From Glossina fuscipes (Eukaryota; Arthropoda; Insecta; Diptera; Glossinidae): 64,000 bases of DNA. The stretch spans positions 193,665-257,664 of the forward strand of contig NW_023998523.1 in the NCBI RefSeq assembly GCF_014805625.2, in the 5' to 3' direction. Positions 1 to 12,453 of this stretch are shown one piece after another. Within the stretch, counting starts at the first letter, position 1. Each line of letters opens with the position of its first letter. The position numbers and the translations under genes were made by a program. The notes below the pieces were generated by a model, which did not search any database, was not told the DNA's origin, and saw nothing but the letters and a program-made list of their open reading frames with translations.

Positions 1-1688
1 ATTCTAAAATAAAGAAATAACATCTTTCGACGCTTCTGGGGATTCTTAGACTTTGATCTTAAAATTTCATTGTTATTGCTATGCATATCTCCTCCTTGCT
101 TGCAATATGTTCAATTTCAACATGTCCGTCATAGAGTCTGCAAAGATTCTATGTCTTTTAATACCCATATAATCGCCACCGTAAAGTTTTGTGGATATGT
201 CAATGACCCCAAACTAATTATTTTCCTGTTGGTTCATTCAAATTTTTAGATCGTTATAATATGTGTTTTGAGAAATAAGTCATTACTAAAAAATTATTGA
301 AAGCTTGCAACTTGATACGTGAATAACCTTACAAACTGACGGACGGACTTAAAAGTAACAAAACCACCGCTTTCGGGTCTACATGTAATGTAAATGGCTT
401 CAAATGGGGGAAAAGGGGGAAGATAAAGCAAATTTTATGTTTGCGCTCCTCTTCCTTGAGTGTAAAAAATCATGATAATAAAATTGAAATAATTTCGTCT
501 CAAGCTGAACGATGTATATTTCCCATTTAAACAGTGGAACGTGAAGCAATTTGCAAAATATAATACCAAAAAAAAAAAAAAACCCTTTCCAAAATTCGAA
601 GTTTCATATGCATAGCATCTAACCTCTACGGATATCTTTGAAAGTACCTGGCGAGCATAATATCAATAAAATGTGCAGCCTTATTAATATAAGTGGACAA
701 ACCATTTAGTCTATCTTTTTCTAAAAAATTGACCGGACAGTTCTAGTTGCTCACTCCATCATTCTATTTTAGTCCTGCACTTTATCTTATTTGATTTAAA
801 TAATATTACAATAATAATAATAAATGAATAAAAACAAGCGAAAGCTTTATCGTCGGCCACGGCCGGCCTTCAAATACCCAACACCACCTTGCTTCAGACA
901 CAGATAATTCGTAAAAGCATTTTTCAAAACAAGTCGTTACATGGGAAGTGTTCGAAAAAGTGTGTTCCAATCCGAACCATTTTCAATACCGTTCGTCCTT
1001 GGACCAGCGAATCGAATTTTTTCAAAATATCTCAAAAATTCTGATCTTTTGAGATAAGAATACAAGATAGACAGACGGACAGGCAGCCAGATAAGCTTAA
1101 ATCGATTGAGGAAGCTATTGCATAAGTAATCCTGCATCAATTGGTATAATAAAAGATGGATCTATCTCAAGTCTTTCTGAGTGGTGTATGGTATGAAAAG
1201 AGAAAACAAAACTAATCCTTACTTTAAAAAATAAAACAAATAATGATGATAACCTTATATATACCGTTAGTTTAAAAAAAATATATATATATATTTTAAA
1301 AATCATGACATGACGAAGGAAAAAAAAATCGAATCATTTTTTATTGAGTTTTCTCATATAAGAAATACATTAGAAGAATTATGTTTGAATATAAGAAAAT
1401 GATTTTATTGTTTTACACCTTAAAAACTTACAACATTTTTTCTACAAAATCACATATAAACTTATTACTAACGTACGAAAGAAAACACTTTTTTTTACAT
1501 GCTTTTAATATTTCAAATGATTTTAATTTCATTTTATAGATTTTTCATTACGCATTTAATGACTTTAACCATTTGTTTTTAATGGCTTGTCTTCTTTTTT
1601 TTTTTTTTTGTGTTTTGAATGTTGTATACCATGCTTCGATACCCCGTTAAAATGCCGCGAAAATTGTAAACATCAAATGTATCATAAG
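1..1688. other. Probable intron of the membrane-protein gene
   Basis: No coding exon is visible. The stretch precedes the acceptor at 1687-1688, so it is probably intronic. It holds a copy of the dispersed repeat family A near 930-1200 and poly-A/T runs. The short open frames at 937-1306 on the minus strand lie inside the repeat and are not taken as genes. Confidence 0.5.
930..1200 (+). repeat. Dispersed repeat family A, copy 1
   Basis: It contains 'acatgggaagtgttcg', 'tctcaaaaattctgatc', 'gacagacggacaggc', 'agataagcttaaatcgattg' and 'tggatctatctcaag'. It is the copy closest to the 37035 element. Confidence 0.65.
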
Positions 1689-3384
1689 GTATCACAAAAG
1701 CGCCAGCGGAGGATCACGGCGTTCTCATTATAACAACACTTCTCGTCGTCTCGTTCCTAATTTGTCTCCTATGCACACTTTATCACTCCAGAAGAAAACG
1801 TAGACATCAATTGAGACAATTGGGTCTACATCGTAATCCTCATTATGATTCGCAAACGAGCGCTACAGGTATGAATCGTATGAAATTATATTCAAAAATC
1901 CTAAAAGCACACTAAACACTTTATTGAACTGGCTAAAAATAATGTTAGCATAGCGTCTCAGTATCTTTCAATTACACAATTATGTTAGGTTTGGCAAACA
2001 CTTGCAAAGCATAACAATAGATATCTGAGATTTTCTAAATGATATTTAATTCCTCACCAATAATGATAGCGAAGTCAATTTACATATATCTGCCTGTCTG
2101 TCCGACTACTAATGAATCATCTATCTCAAGATCATTATCTAAGAAAGTGAACTCCGTGTTTTAGATTCTATATTATTACTCTCATCAAGTTCACTTCAAA
2201 AATCAGCGCAGTTCATCAAGAAGCCGCGTACATAACGAAGACTTATAAATGATTTCTGACTTTTATCGAAATTGCGGTCGGAGTAGTGGACATTTAAGTC
2301 TTTAAATAAGGTCAAGTATGTAAGCTTAGCCTTTATTTTCGATAGATACTTACTGGATACTGCTTAGTCGCACAAAAGCTCTAGAAAATATCGTAGAAAT
2401 GTTCAATGATAAGCATAATATATAAAGTGGAGGGATATTCGTTTTACTTGACGTGCAAGCATCAGTTCGTACCTATAGGGAGGATGCTGGGGATATGGGG
2501 ATTCTGTCATTTCCATCAAATTCACTTGATGCCAAAAGACATATCTTATGGAATCCTATTCGCAAGATTTTTTACTTTCCCTTTGGTAAGCTGTAGTGTA
2601 GTGAGTTCTTCAGTGTTAAAGAAGGGATAGTGTTGTAACTATTCAAGGCTTTTCAAAAATTGACTGAGAAAATGTCGCTTTCTATAAAATCGAGAAAATC
2701 TACCTTTTTTAAAGAGAGAGAATATCAAAGAAGTTTACCATAAAATATTACCAAATAAATTTCTCTCTGGTTTTTTTCTTGACTACGCCCAATTTATTTT
2801 ATATTTCGTTTTTTTATAAACCGCAAAATATAGCGCCCCTCACTTGGTGTAGCTCTTTAGATGAACGTAATTAGATTTTTGCCAGATATTTCAAACGCGA
2901 AATGAAGGATCTTTGTAGTAAAGACTGCTTTAGATCAGGTTTTTGCATAACGTTTTCGTAACATTCGCTCCATAAATGCGACAAATTTTCTTATTTTACA
3001 TAAAATGTTTGAAAAACAATTTTTTTGTGGAAATTTATTTCATTTACTTAAGGCTTAAGTTCAAGTCGTCGTCATTTACAAAGCGGTGGAGCGAGTATAG
3101 CCGGCAGCTTGCATGGCATTAACAGCGGTAATCTCATTATACCACCAGCACCATTACCACCAACTAGTGTACCACCACAACCACCACATATTTGCATTTC
3201 AGGCTCAAGTCTTGATTTGACACCGGGTGCCGGTTATCCGGGTATCATGATCAATGATGGCCTCGATGATCTCGAATTGGACGATGACGATGACGATGAT
3301 GATATACAACCAGATATTTTCATAAACGATGTACGCTTCGACGAGGAAAGCTTGCAACATGTGCAACAATTGGAAAATGTTTAA
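1689..3384 (+). CDS. C-terminal exons of a single-pass membrane protein
   Basis: Two exons can be read. Exon 1689-1868 (acceptor AG at 1687-1688, donor gtatga at 1869) encodes a membrane span, LIITTLLVVSFLICLLCTLY, followed by a basic stop-transfer stretch SRRKRRHQLRQ. It joins in phase 1 to the terminal exon 3053-3384 (acceptor after ttacttaag), stop TAA at 3382-3384. The cytoplasmic tail has a serine/glycine-rich part, a proline-rich part (PPAPLPPTSVPPQPP), a run of eight aspartates and the C-terminus LQHVQQLENV. The ectodomain must be encoded left of the window, so this is a 3' fragment of a larger gene. The orientation (outside N-terminus, inside acidic tail) follows from the basic residues after the span. 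I do not recognise the family; a cell-surface receptor or adhesion protein is an inference. Confidence 0.7.
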
Positions 3385-6028
3385 CGTTTACCAAAATTTA
3401 TCGCCAATTATTTGAAGCGGTATCTAATGAGATTATAAACGCATATATTCATTTCAACACTAAAAGGAATTTAAAAAGAAAACAACAAAATAATAACAAA
3501 AACAAAAACGAAAATTTCAATAAAACATTAACTAAAGAAAATTCTCATACGAAACGCATTAGCATTAGAGTCGAATTAGTGAACTAAAGACAAAAGACAT
3601 TAATTTCAGTCAAAAATGAAGTGAATTGATGTAATTTGTTTTTTTTTTTTTTCTTTTTTTACATTATAATTTTCTTGTTTTTTTTTTTCAAAGCCAGCAA
3701 CAAACATACGATAAATCGAAATTTTTAAATAATTTATCAATTTTAGCTGAGATTAAGAGAAAAGACGAAAATAAATAAAAACAAACATAAGGAAATCATT
3801 CAAAAGTTAACAAAAAATTACCCAAAAGACAAATTAAAAATTAATAGATTGCATAGAGATTCTTATATAGGATTTAAGATTTAAAAAAAAAAAAAAAGTT
3901 GAAGAAATAATAATAATAATAATAATAATAATTTAATTATTATATATATAAACAAAGAGAAAAGCAAAAAAAAATTTTTATTTTCGCCGTAGGGCGAATC
4001 CTTGGGGACCCGCCACCTTGACTATGTATCTTATAAGCGTATCCATTTTTTCTTAATTGTGTGGGCGTGTTAGTTGGCTGACCGGTATTGTCCTTGCATT
4101 AAGGATTTATAATCATCATCATCATCATCCGCCTAATGCGCTTCAAACTTGATGAGAGTCAACTAGAGTCTCTATCTTTCCTTTTTTTTTTTAGAGACAT
4201 GAAATAAAAAGTTTGGCCGTTGGATGGATACACAAACAAATAGACGAAAAGTCAAAAGAATGAATTGATAAACGAATCGCCGGAATATGCGTGCGGACAG
4301 ACGGAAAAAGAAACGAACTGATGACGAAATGAATTTCATATATGATGAAGAAGACAAATAACTTTTTTAGGAACTCTATGACATATTTCTGGTTATTACC
4401 AAAAGTAATGACGGAACTGATTTATTTCCATTTTTTGTTGGTGGGTACAAACAAAATAATAAAAACTCTCATCAGTGAAGTTTTCTGATTAAAATTAAAC
4501 AAAAAAAAACAAAAACAAAAATTCTAAAAAATAATTTAAACTAAAACAACAAAAAAATACGTATTAAAAAAACTTTACTGAAATGCTAAAAGAATGCGAA
4601 GAGCAAATTATAAAAAAAATAAAAATAATTCCAAACATATTAAATATTTTCATTGCATAATGAATTTAAAAAATAATTAAATAATAATGTTGTTGATTTT
4701 TATATTTGATACGAATAATATTCTATATAAATATATACATTTAGGAAATAAAATTTAAAAAAAAAATTAATATAATGTCTTAGGTAAATGATAAAAACAA
4801 AAAGAGAAAAACTAAAAATCACATATATATTAAAAGTAAAAATAACTTGACAAAATTGTATTCATTTTCTTAAGTTTTTTATTTGGCAAAAAATTTTTAA
4901 ACTACAGTTTACGTAAACTCTTTCTTTCAAACGATTTCCTTCTTGACTTGTCTTGTTCCTTGGGAGCCAATAATGTCTCAAAAGAAACCCTAATAACTTT
5001 GCTATAGAATGGGTAAAGGATATGCGAAGCACGCATGTTAACGCAAGATCAGGCGAATGAATATATAAAAATTTCAATATGCTTTAGTAGCAAAGCGTAT
5101 AATGGAGAATGAATCAGGAATCTGGTTAATAACTTATAGTACTTTCAGATTGGCATCTGATCCACGTTGTAAACTAAACGCTGAGTTCCATCTGAATATT
5201 TCGTCTCATTCATTTCATGCAATATGCATAACGATGAAAAGATGCCAAACTTAGGTCTGTCCATTAATGGGGGATTATTTTATTGAAATTCAATGCAAGT
5301 TCCATTCAACGTTCATTTATTCATTCATTCATTTCATTAGGAATGAAATGTCTATGTCTAACAAAAAATTGAAGGAAAAGTTGAGATGACGTATGTCTCG
5401 GTATGAGATTCTTTTTCATTCTTATTACATCTACTCTACGGTGTAAAACTTCACATTACATAAGCCTAATACACCTTTTGCATGGTCGCATTACACTATC
5501 CTATACTCTCTACTTTAAAAAGGACTTTTTAAATTAATTTGCCTATGATTTCAAGTTTGCTAGAAGTTAGATAGATACCTATAGATCGTAGTCTTCGTCT
5601 TTAGATCCAATTAAGTAACAGCTGTAGGGAAAATTTTGATGACAATCTACCAGAGATGGATTATAAAAAAAGTGGTTTTGCTTTTAAAAATCTAAACATA
5701 TTTTCTTCACCACTTGCTCGTTTATGTTCGGGTAGTTAGTTAGTCGTGGCGTAAAGATTTGGCAAATTACAATTTATAGGTTTTAAGACAATTTGACGAA
5801 ATTTTCTTCTGGGTGGAAATGTTTACTTTTAACACTGGGACCGATTAAATTATTTTTATCATTTTCTCTTGCTTTAATAAGCAAAAAATTTTCCAAAATT
5901 GATATCAATTTCATCATAAGGATTTTGTCTTCTTTTCAATTTAATATGCAATGCATGTGCAACTAAATGATTTAGAAATCTTTTTAAAATTTTTAAAAAG
6001 CTATTAAGATACAGAAAAAAGAAAAAAT

Positions 6029-6031
<3 letters not shown>

Positions 6032-6062
<31 letters not shown>
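6032..6062. repeat. (AT)n microsatellite
   Basis: Uninterrupted AT dinucleotides of about 31 bases in AT-rich intergenic DNA. Confidence 0.9.
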
Positions 6063-6067
<5 letters not shown>

Positions 6068-8747
6068 CGAAATAAAATAATAAAATAAAGATACAATGAT
6101 AAGAGAATAAATTAGTGACTATCACAGAAATGCATCTTCCAAAACCCAAACATAATATAGAAATAAAAATTGAAATCCATTCACATATATGGACATTGAA
6201 AAGGAAAAGGAAACTATTTAAAAAAACAAAGAAAAAATGAAAAAAAAAAACACAAATAATAAAATATAACCATCATTACGATATTCCAGTAAACGGGCTT
6301 GTAAAACACACCTATATAACAATATAAATTTAGGAGTTTTCCTCTTTTTTTTTTTATGATTACTTTACTTTCTCTTCTTACTACACCAGATTATAACTAT
6401 CTTTAAAACTTGCAATAAATTCTGCTGAAATTTCAGTAAAACAATCGTTATGATAAGATGTAGTGTCATATCTTTTTAAATCAAGACTTTCATCGTTTCG
6501 AGTAACTCGATCACTTATTTCGAAATTTTTCAAAAACATCTATATAAGCTTTAATTTAAATTATTCGGACGTTAGGCAAAAGCATCTTTGAGGTGAAAGC
6601 AGGTAAAGACTAATGCTTTACCTATGAGTGAAAAATTAATTAGGCATTTGTTAATTGAGACCCAGTCAATTCTGAGCCCATTTTTTTATAAAGTCATACC
6701 TTTGCATCAAAAGCTATGCGAAACACTATGCAATGTATATTTTGCACTCTTCGACACGTTTCAAGGCAACCGTACAAGTCTCTTCCTTTTTTTTTTTTTA
6801 GGAGCATTAATAGGACTTTTTCTCGCAATCATCGAACGACGTTCAATATTTGATAATTAAAAGTTCTCAACTCCGTAGAATCATAGCAGCAGATATTAGT
6901 TTAACAATTTTTTAAAAAATTTGTTTAGAAATTAATTCTACAATCTCTCGTTTGCCTATAACGTTTGCCAAAATATTTTTAAACAAAGAATTCCAAACTT
7001 TCCTTGTTGACGACTTTAAATACATTTGTCTTTTCACGTAGGTAAAGCTCGAGTCAACTTTGTTAAGGACCTTGATTGATTATCGTTTGTTTATTGCGTG
7101 TCCCGCATTATCCTACTCTTGTGTTGTTCAGAAAGTCACTTTGGTTTTTCCCCGGCCCTGGATTTAATTGCATTTTTTTCACAGTCAAGTGTACACCTGA
7201 GCCGTATTTTCATAACATATTTTAATATCTCATATAGGAAACCTTATTTGTGAAAAAGTTCGATTGACTCAAGCCGGTACTTTTCGTTTGTTGCCCCTTC
7301 AAATATAAAAAGTGAAAAACAACATTTACACCGTATTTTCTTTTTTTAGTATCGAAAGGGTACAAAAAAATTATGCGATTTGTATGGAGGGGATATATTG
7401 ACAGTACGTGAGTGCCGAAATTGGTTTACAAGATTTCTTTCCAACAATTTTGATATTGAAGATGTATCGGCTTCTAGAAATTCACTTGCAGGTGATGAAG
7501 ACAAAATGAAAGGATTAACTGATGAAAGGAAGCCGATGAATAACAATTCGTAAGATCGCTGAGAGATTAAATTTATAGCCTTCGACCGTTTATCCGTTTA
7601 ATGGTTTTTCGTTTTGACATTTGAAAAAGAAAAACGAAATGACTTTCTGAACAACCTAACAAATCATCGATAGTTAAGAAATATTATTTTTCTTAAGATT
7701 TAAATGAAGCTCTGACAATTATTGTTGGCAATGTCCCGGGTTGGTGAACGACGTTTGCATTTTAAATGTTTAGTAACTATTGCACATTCATCCTAAGCGA
7801 CTTACTATTAAATGTGTATTCTTTCAGTCACTAACAATGACAATCTTCTTTTCTTAAAATGTAAGTTTTACTCGAGCTACCAATGTCGACAAATTTGAAT
7901 GTTTCAAAATAACGATACTTGGTCGTCAAACTTCCAGCATTCTACTAAACTATAGGAGAGGTTAACACTAACTTTGTGATCGTCTCTTTTTCCCTTACAG
8001 ATGCGTTTGAAAAGGTCGCGATCAAATTTTTTGCTCCAGATTTGAAAAGAAAAAATTCTTTTTGAAACAATTTTCAAATGACTTCAATGATTCAATGATT
8101 TTTCGTCGTTCATATTGACATGAGATACTCTATTCGTTCTAAAGCGTGTACAACTTTCTTATTATTTTGATAATTATTGTGATTTTAAATTTAAAGCAAG
8201 TAAATATTAAATAAGAACCCAATTAAAATCGGAACTTTAAACAGAAAAAAATAAAAAAAAAAAACAAAAAAAAAATAAGATTAAATTAAAAAGTAGCTAA
8301 AATCTTTGAAAGCAAAAGAAGAACGGATATAGTCGTAATACTCTTCAAATGTTGGTAGAAATAATATAAATGAAATTTAATAAAACACAATCATTTTTGT
8401 TTTTTTTTTTTTTTTTAAATATAACTTTTTTTTAAGATCTAATTTTAAAAACTAATAACGATAAAAATTAACACTTTTTTTTATTTTTTTTTTTTTATAT
8501 AAACCCTTAAGCCCCTTTCGTTTTTTTTATTATTTAATAAATTGAAAAAGCAAAAACAAAAAGTTATGGGTTTCAGCACGTACGTTTTGCAATAAAATTT
8601 AATATTAAGTAAAATCAAATAAATGAAAATAAAAAAAATAAAAAATCGAAAAGAAAGAAAAAATGGTTAAAGTTGTTGTTGAAAAAAATATATATAAAAA
8701 ACAAAAAAAACCAATAATAATAAAGCATTAAATTTAATTTACAAAAA

Positions 8748-8749
<2 letters not shown>

Positions 8750-8780
<31 letters not shown>
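8750..8780. repeat. (AC)n microsatellite
   Basis: About 15 AC units following a poly-A run, in intergenic DNA. Confidence 0.95.
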
Positions 8781-8783
<3 letters not shown>

Positions 8784-9449
8784 AACACCTCCACATACAA
8801 TTTCAATTTCATCTATAAAACGTAAAAGAAAAACACAACAATTATGACTTCCCTTCTGTCTCAGTTGCCATACACGGAGTATTAAATTATAAAAAACGAA
8901 ATTTTAATTTTACCATAAAAATTTACAATGATGTATCATCTTAGGAAAGAAAAAGAAAAAAAAAAAAAAAAAAGAAAACTTCTTGTAGGAAATTTTTAAG
9001 ATAAGCAAAAAAAATAAATTAAAAATAAAAAAATTAATAAAAAAATTTTAAATAAATCGATAAAATGCAAAAAGTAAAAAAAACATTTTTTGAAAACATT
9101 AATAAACAAGAAAATGTAAAACGGAATTAAATTAAAAATTCTAACAGTAATTAATCTAATAATTAAACGTAAAAAGCGTAAAAATAAAATCATAAAAACG
9201 AAAATGAAAATAAAAATAAAAATAGAAAGAAAAAGAAATTTCCCCACAAATGATTTCATGTTAACATAAATAACAAATTAATCACATTAAAAATGAAAAA
9301 TTAAAAAATAAAAGCAAAAACAAAAAAACCAAAAACTACAGAGAAAAAAATATGATTTCAAGCTAAACTCGCTGGAATGTTTTTAAATTCAATTGATTAC
9401 AGGTTTGTAACCACATTTAACAAACACGCAAACATATTTAAAGCAAAAA

Positions 9450-9551
9450 TTATATTGATTTTCTAGCTACAGGATGCCAGAAATATGTTACACGTTTCTT
9501 TCCTTCTAAATACGGCTTATCTCTCCTTTGACCTAAAATTGCACGCTTTTC
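9450..9551 (-). CDS. Possible small terminal exon, unidentified
   Basis: On the minus strand a good acceptor (ttttgcag, AG at 9553-9552) is followed by a 33-codon open frame to TAA at 9452-9450. It reads EKRAILGQRRDK, then PYLEGKKRVTYFWHP, then VARKSI. The basic, non-repetitive composition is unlike the surrounding A/T runs. No clear upstream exon was found. A frame containing QKKDELIINFWQLAAD lies about 100 bases upstream on the same strand but has no good donor. It could be a genuine small gene or chance. Confidence 0.2.
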   Translation of the reverse strand, partial: EKRAILGQRRDKPYLEGKKRVTYFWHPVARKSI

Positions 9552-10199
9552 CTGCAAAATAATAGCGCATCAAACGATATTCGAGAATTAGGTCGATCAC
9601 AGTCTATATGTCAGCCGCCAATTGCCAGAAATTAATGATAAGTTCGTCCTTCTTCTGAGCAGTAGCGGTAGTAGCAGTAGCAGAAGCGTTCCTAATTTCA
9701 AATTTCAAACACAGTCTTAACTTTCCTCCTAATAAATAAAATTCGCGAATTTGAACTAAAGCTAAATCGATTGAACGTTAAGGAGGAGTATGTGCAAGTT
9801 AAGGTTATTGTAATGCATAAAGCGATTTGCCAGACTGAACAGAAAAAAGTTTTGAATTATTGGAGAAAATTTTGTTGAGTTTGTTTTTATTAAATCAAAT
9901 ATGTGACATTTTGATCAAAAATCTCTCTTCACATTTTTCTGATAAAAGCGTTGCGCCATTATCACACAAATTTGGAAGTCTTTTGCGCGAAATACAGAAA
10001 CAAATGATTTCTATAAGCATCCTTTGAGATCAATTTTCTACTCCATTGACTATACGAACGTTGGTCCAATGGGGCAAGATCCAGATTATACATTGTAAGC
10101 ATTCCAAGTTAATTTCTTCACATTCGTGCAGAATCATTAATGAATATCATGTGTGTATGTGTTTTGTTTTGAAGTGAGAAACCATCGAAAGGCACCCAC

Positions 10200-11150
10200 T
10201 AGGGGTAGTGCGAAACTTTAACCCGCTAAAAACCACCTATACCACTATTCCTTAGCCTGTGGCACGATCGCTTTAGTATATCTTCGCAGGGAGGATAGAC
10301 TCTACTGCAGAGGCATCACATAAAAGGCTACATTAACAGTTCTCGTTTCGTTGTTCTCTCATTACGTTTGCGACAGATCGCGCAACATATTTGTCGCGAA
10401 ATTGTTCGGGAGAGGAAACTCTTCCATTTCCGTCTGTAGTATCAGTCGTTTATGGTCTTTCAAAGAGACATTAAAAACGTATTCACTCTTGTCGAGGCAG
10501 TTTCAAAAACTTCAGCGTGGGCCGTGTTCTATTTTATACCTATGTAAGTAATTTCTAAAACAACTATGGCCGCCCATTAATTGCGTTAAATAAAAGTAAA
10601 CAGCATCATGCTGCGTATTGAATCAGGGCCGCAGATCTGTTATGAGCCGGTGCGCCCACCTACCTCTACTCGCCCTGCTCCAGCAATCTTGCCATTCTTC
10701 CATCAGTAGACCTTTTGCACGCCAGTTACCCGCATCAGTCAATAATCTGTGAAATTCGGCTCTACTCATATACTAGCGATAACCAACGCCACACTATGTC
10801 CGGCACAAACTTTTTCCGAACGGAAGACCCGCGTAGCAACGTCGCTGTCACCACTTCTGCCATCAGCTTTCTATGGTCTTTCGTAAGGCCCCGTGTGTTC
10901 GGTGATAAGCGAGCAAGGCTAAAGATGCAAATATAATTCTGCCAATCGCGACTCGCCATACCACTACGTGTACAGTTTTGAGAATAACCCAGGTTAACTG
11001 CCCTCGGCTCGTTCCTGGAAATTTTAATAAATGCTGCTGAATTCCAAACACGTCGTGACCAACGATTAATTCTTTGTGCGATTTCTTCACGAACTAATAA
11101 AGCCGTTATCACGAGCTAATTATTTTTATCCATATGGGGCCCTCCAGATC
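10200..11150. other. Less AT-rich patch, possible old insertion
   Basis: This stretch has visibly more G and C than its surroundings and carries overlapping open frames on both strands, the longest on the minus strand at 10762-11112 (116 codons). None has recognisable motifs. The contrast in base composition suggests a decayed mobile element or other inserted DNA. Neither terminal repeats nor a target-site duplication was identified. Confidence 0.3.
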
Positions 11151-11972
11151 AATGGTGAAGCTCGATAAGTCAGTTTTTCTTGATATAAAAGCAATAATGT
11201 TTATTGTTGCAAGTGTACAGCTTTATTTAAACATATTGTTGGTTGATTATCTTTTTTATTTGTTATAGGAGGCAAAAAAAAATTGCCTCCTATCCAATAT
11301 CGTGATATTATATAATATCGGAACTGAAAGGTGAAAGGGCTTTTATATATTACCAGGGTATTAGTAATAGATGGGTTACTTTTGGGTTAATTTTTAGACT
11401 GTCTTAAGTCGTTTTTTTACCCGCGAGAACAGCGGAGCTAGATCAGGTTGCGGAAAGATAAGAGCTGAACTGTTGGTAAACAAAAAAAAATTTCGATGAA
11501 ACAATGCAAAGTCGGCAGATGCAGCATACTGATGCAAAAACCAAGGTGGTACAAGCTTCCAGTCAAACGGCGTTTGGACCACGACAATCAGAGAAAAGCT
11601 ACTCTTATTCATTAGCGAGCATAATAGTGAGTCCGGCTTTATTGAAAGTTAAGGCAAGATTAACTTAAATTTGACTTGTGGAGAGAAATTATACGTAAGG
11701 GTTAGTCTTTGCCTACATTTTCTAAATCGTTGCATATTCGTTCTAAGTAAGTTTTCCAAATAATTAAAGCTTATTTTTTTTTATACACTTTTAAAATTTT
11801 TTTAATTATTTACCAAGAATTCACGCAAAAGTAAAAAAAAAAACAAAAATTAAAAGATTTTAAATATACTTATACGTCTATACATATATTCATAGACGTA
11901 TCTAGCATTGGTTTTCGTAACACTCACTAAAACAAATGAAAAGATTTTAATTAAAAAAAAATAAAAAAAATT

Positions 11973-12453
11973 TCATTCCGTTTTTAAATTCAAACGAAAT
12001 TTCTCCAATAGTTGATGAAAAGCTTCCTCGTCTCCCTCTACTTGAGCTTTATTCTAAAAAATCAAAAATCAGCAAACGATGTAATTATTTCATTTATTTA
12101 TTATTTAATTCCATTAAATACCTCAGCCAAGAGCTGATCAAACGTGGTCTGCTTGCATCCAATTTTAAAAAAGTCTTCATCGCTAACCTTAATTTTAGTG
12201 TCGGCGTTATCCGTTGTACCCTCGTAGATGTTCAACTCTTTAAAATCAAAAACTAGCAAATATAACCATTTTTTTTTTTACCAAATTTTTGTTTTTGCCA
12301 ATGGCAGAGAAGGTCTTACGTACCCATACTTTTAATCAATTTGCCTTCGGCATCGGTAAAATTAAATTGAAATATATTCATGCAGGTGCGTTTAGAAGGA
12401 TCGGATTCTTTAAGTTTATTACGTATTTTCTCAATGATTTCATCGCTTTGCAT
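11973..12453 (-). CDS. Small SCP2 (sterol-carrier) domain protein
   Basis: Three short exons join in phase. Exon 1 is 12324-12453 (ATG at 12453, donor gtacgt, phase 1). Exon 2 is 12122-12252 (acceptor ttgctag, donor gtattt, phase 0). Exon 3 is 11973-12053 (acceptor tttttag, stop TGA at 11975-11973). The product is 113 residues. It begins MQSDEIIEKIRNKLKESDPS, has the strand IFQFNFTDAEGKLIKSM, the SCP2 hallmark NADTKIKVSDEDFFKIG, and ends with VEGDEEAFHQLLEKF. This is the whole SCP2 fold and nothing else, the length of the stand-alone SCP2-like proteins of insects. Family members bind sterols, fatty acyl-CoA or other lipids in a hydrophobic pocket. The C-terminus lacks an obvious SKL/AKL peroxisomal signal (it ends LKTE), so a cytosolic location is possible. 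It sits just downstream of Smu1 on the same strand. Confidence 0.8.

Larger units (their letters stand above)
3385..11972. other. 3' UTR, then a long AT-rich intergenic stretch
   Basis: After the stop at 3384 come A-rich sequence with AATAAA-type signals near 3770, an ATA microsatellite at about 3905-3931, and a TCA repeat near 4113-4129. The rest is AT-rich low-complexity DNA with (AT)n at 6032-6062 and (CA)n at 8750-8780. Two items stand out: a possible small exon at 9450-9551 and a less AT-rich patch at 10200-11150. No conserved gene is seen. The frame at 6624-6860 is mostly hydrophobic residues from T-runs and is not supported. Confidence 0.5.

Noticed and set aside
6624..6860. 78-codon frame with a hydrophobic C-terminus
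   Set aside because: The membrane-like segment comes largely from a T-run (repeated phenylalanine); no conservation signal or splice context.
10762..11112. 116-codon minus-strand frame
   Set aside because: No known motif, no splice context, and frames on the other strand are equally open. Kept only as part of the compositional patch.
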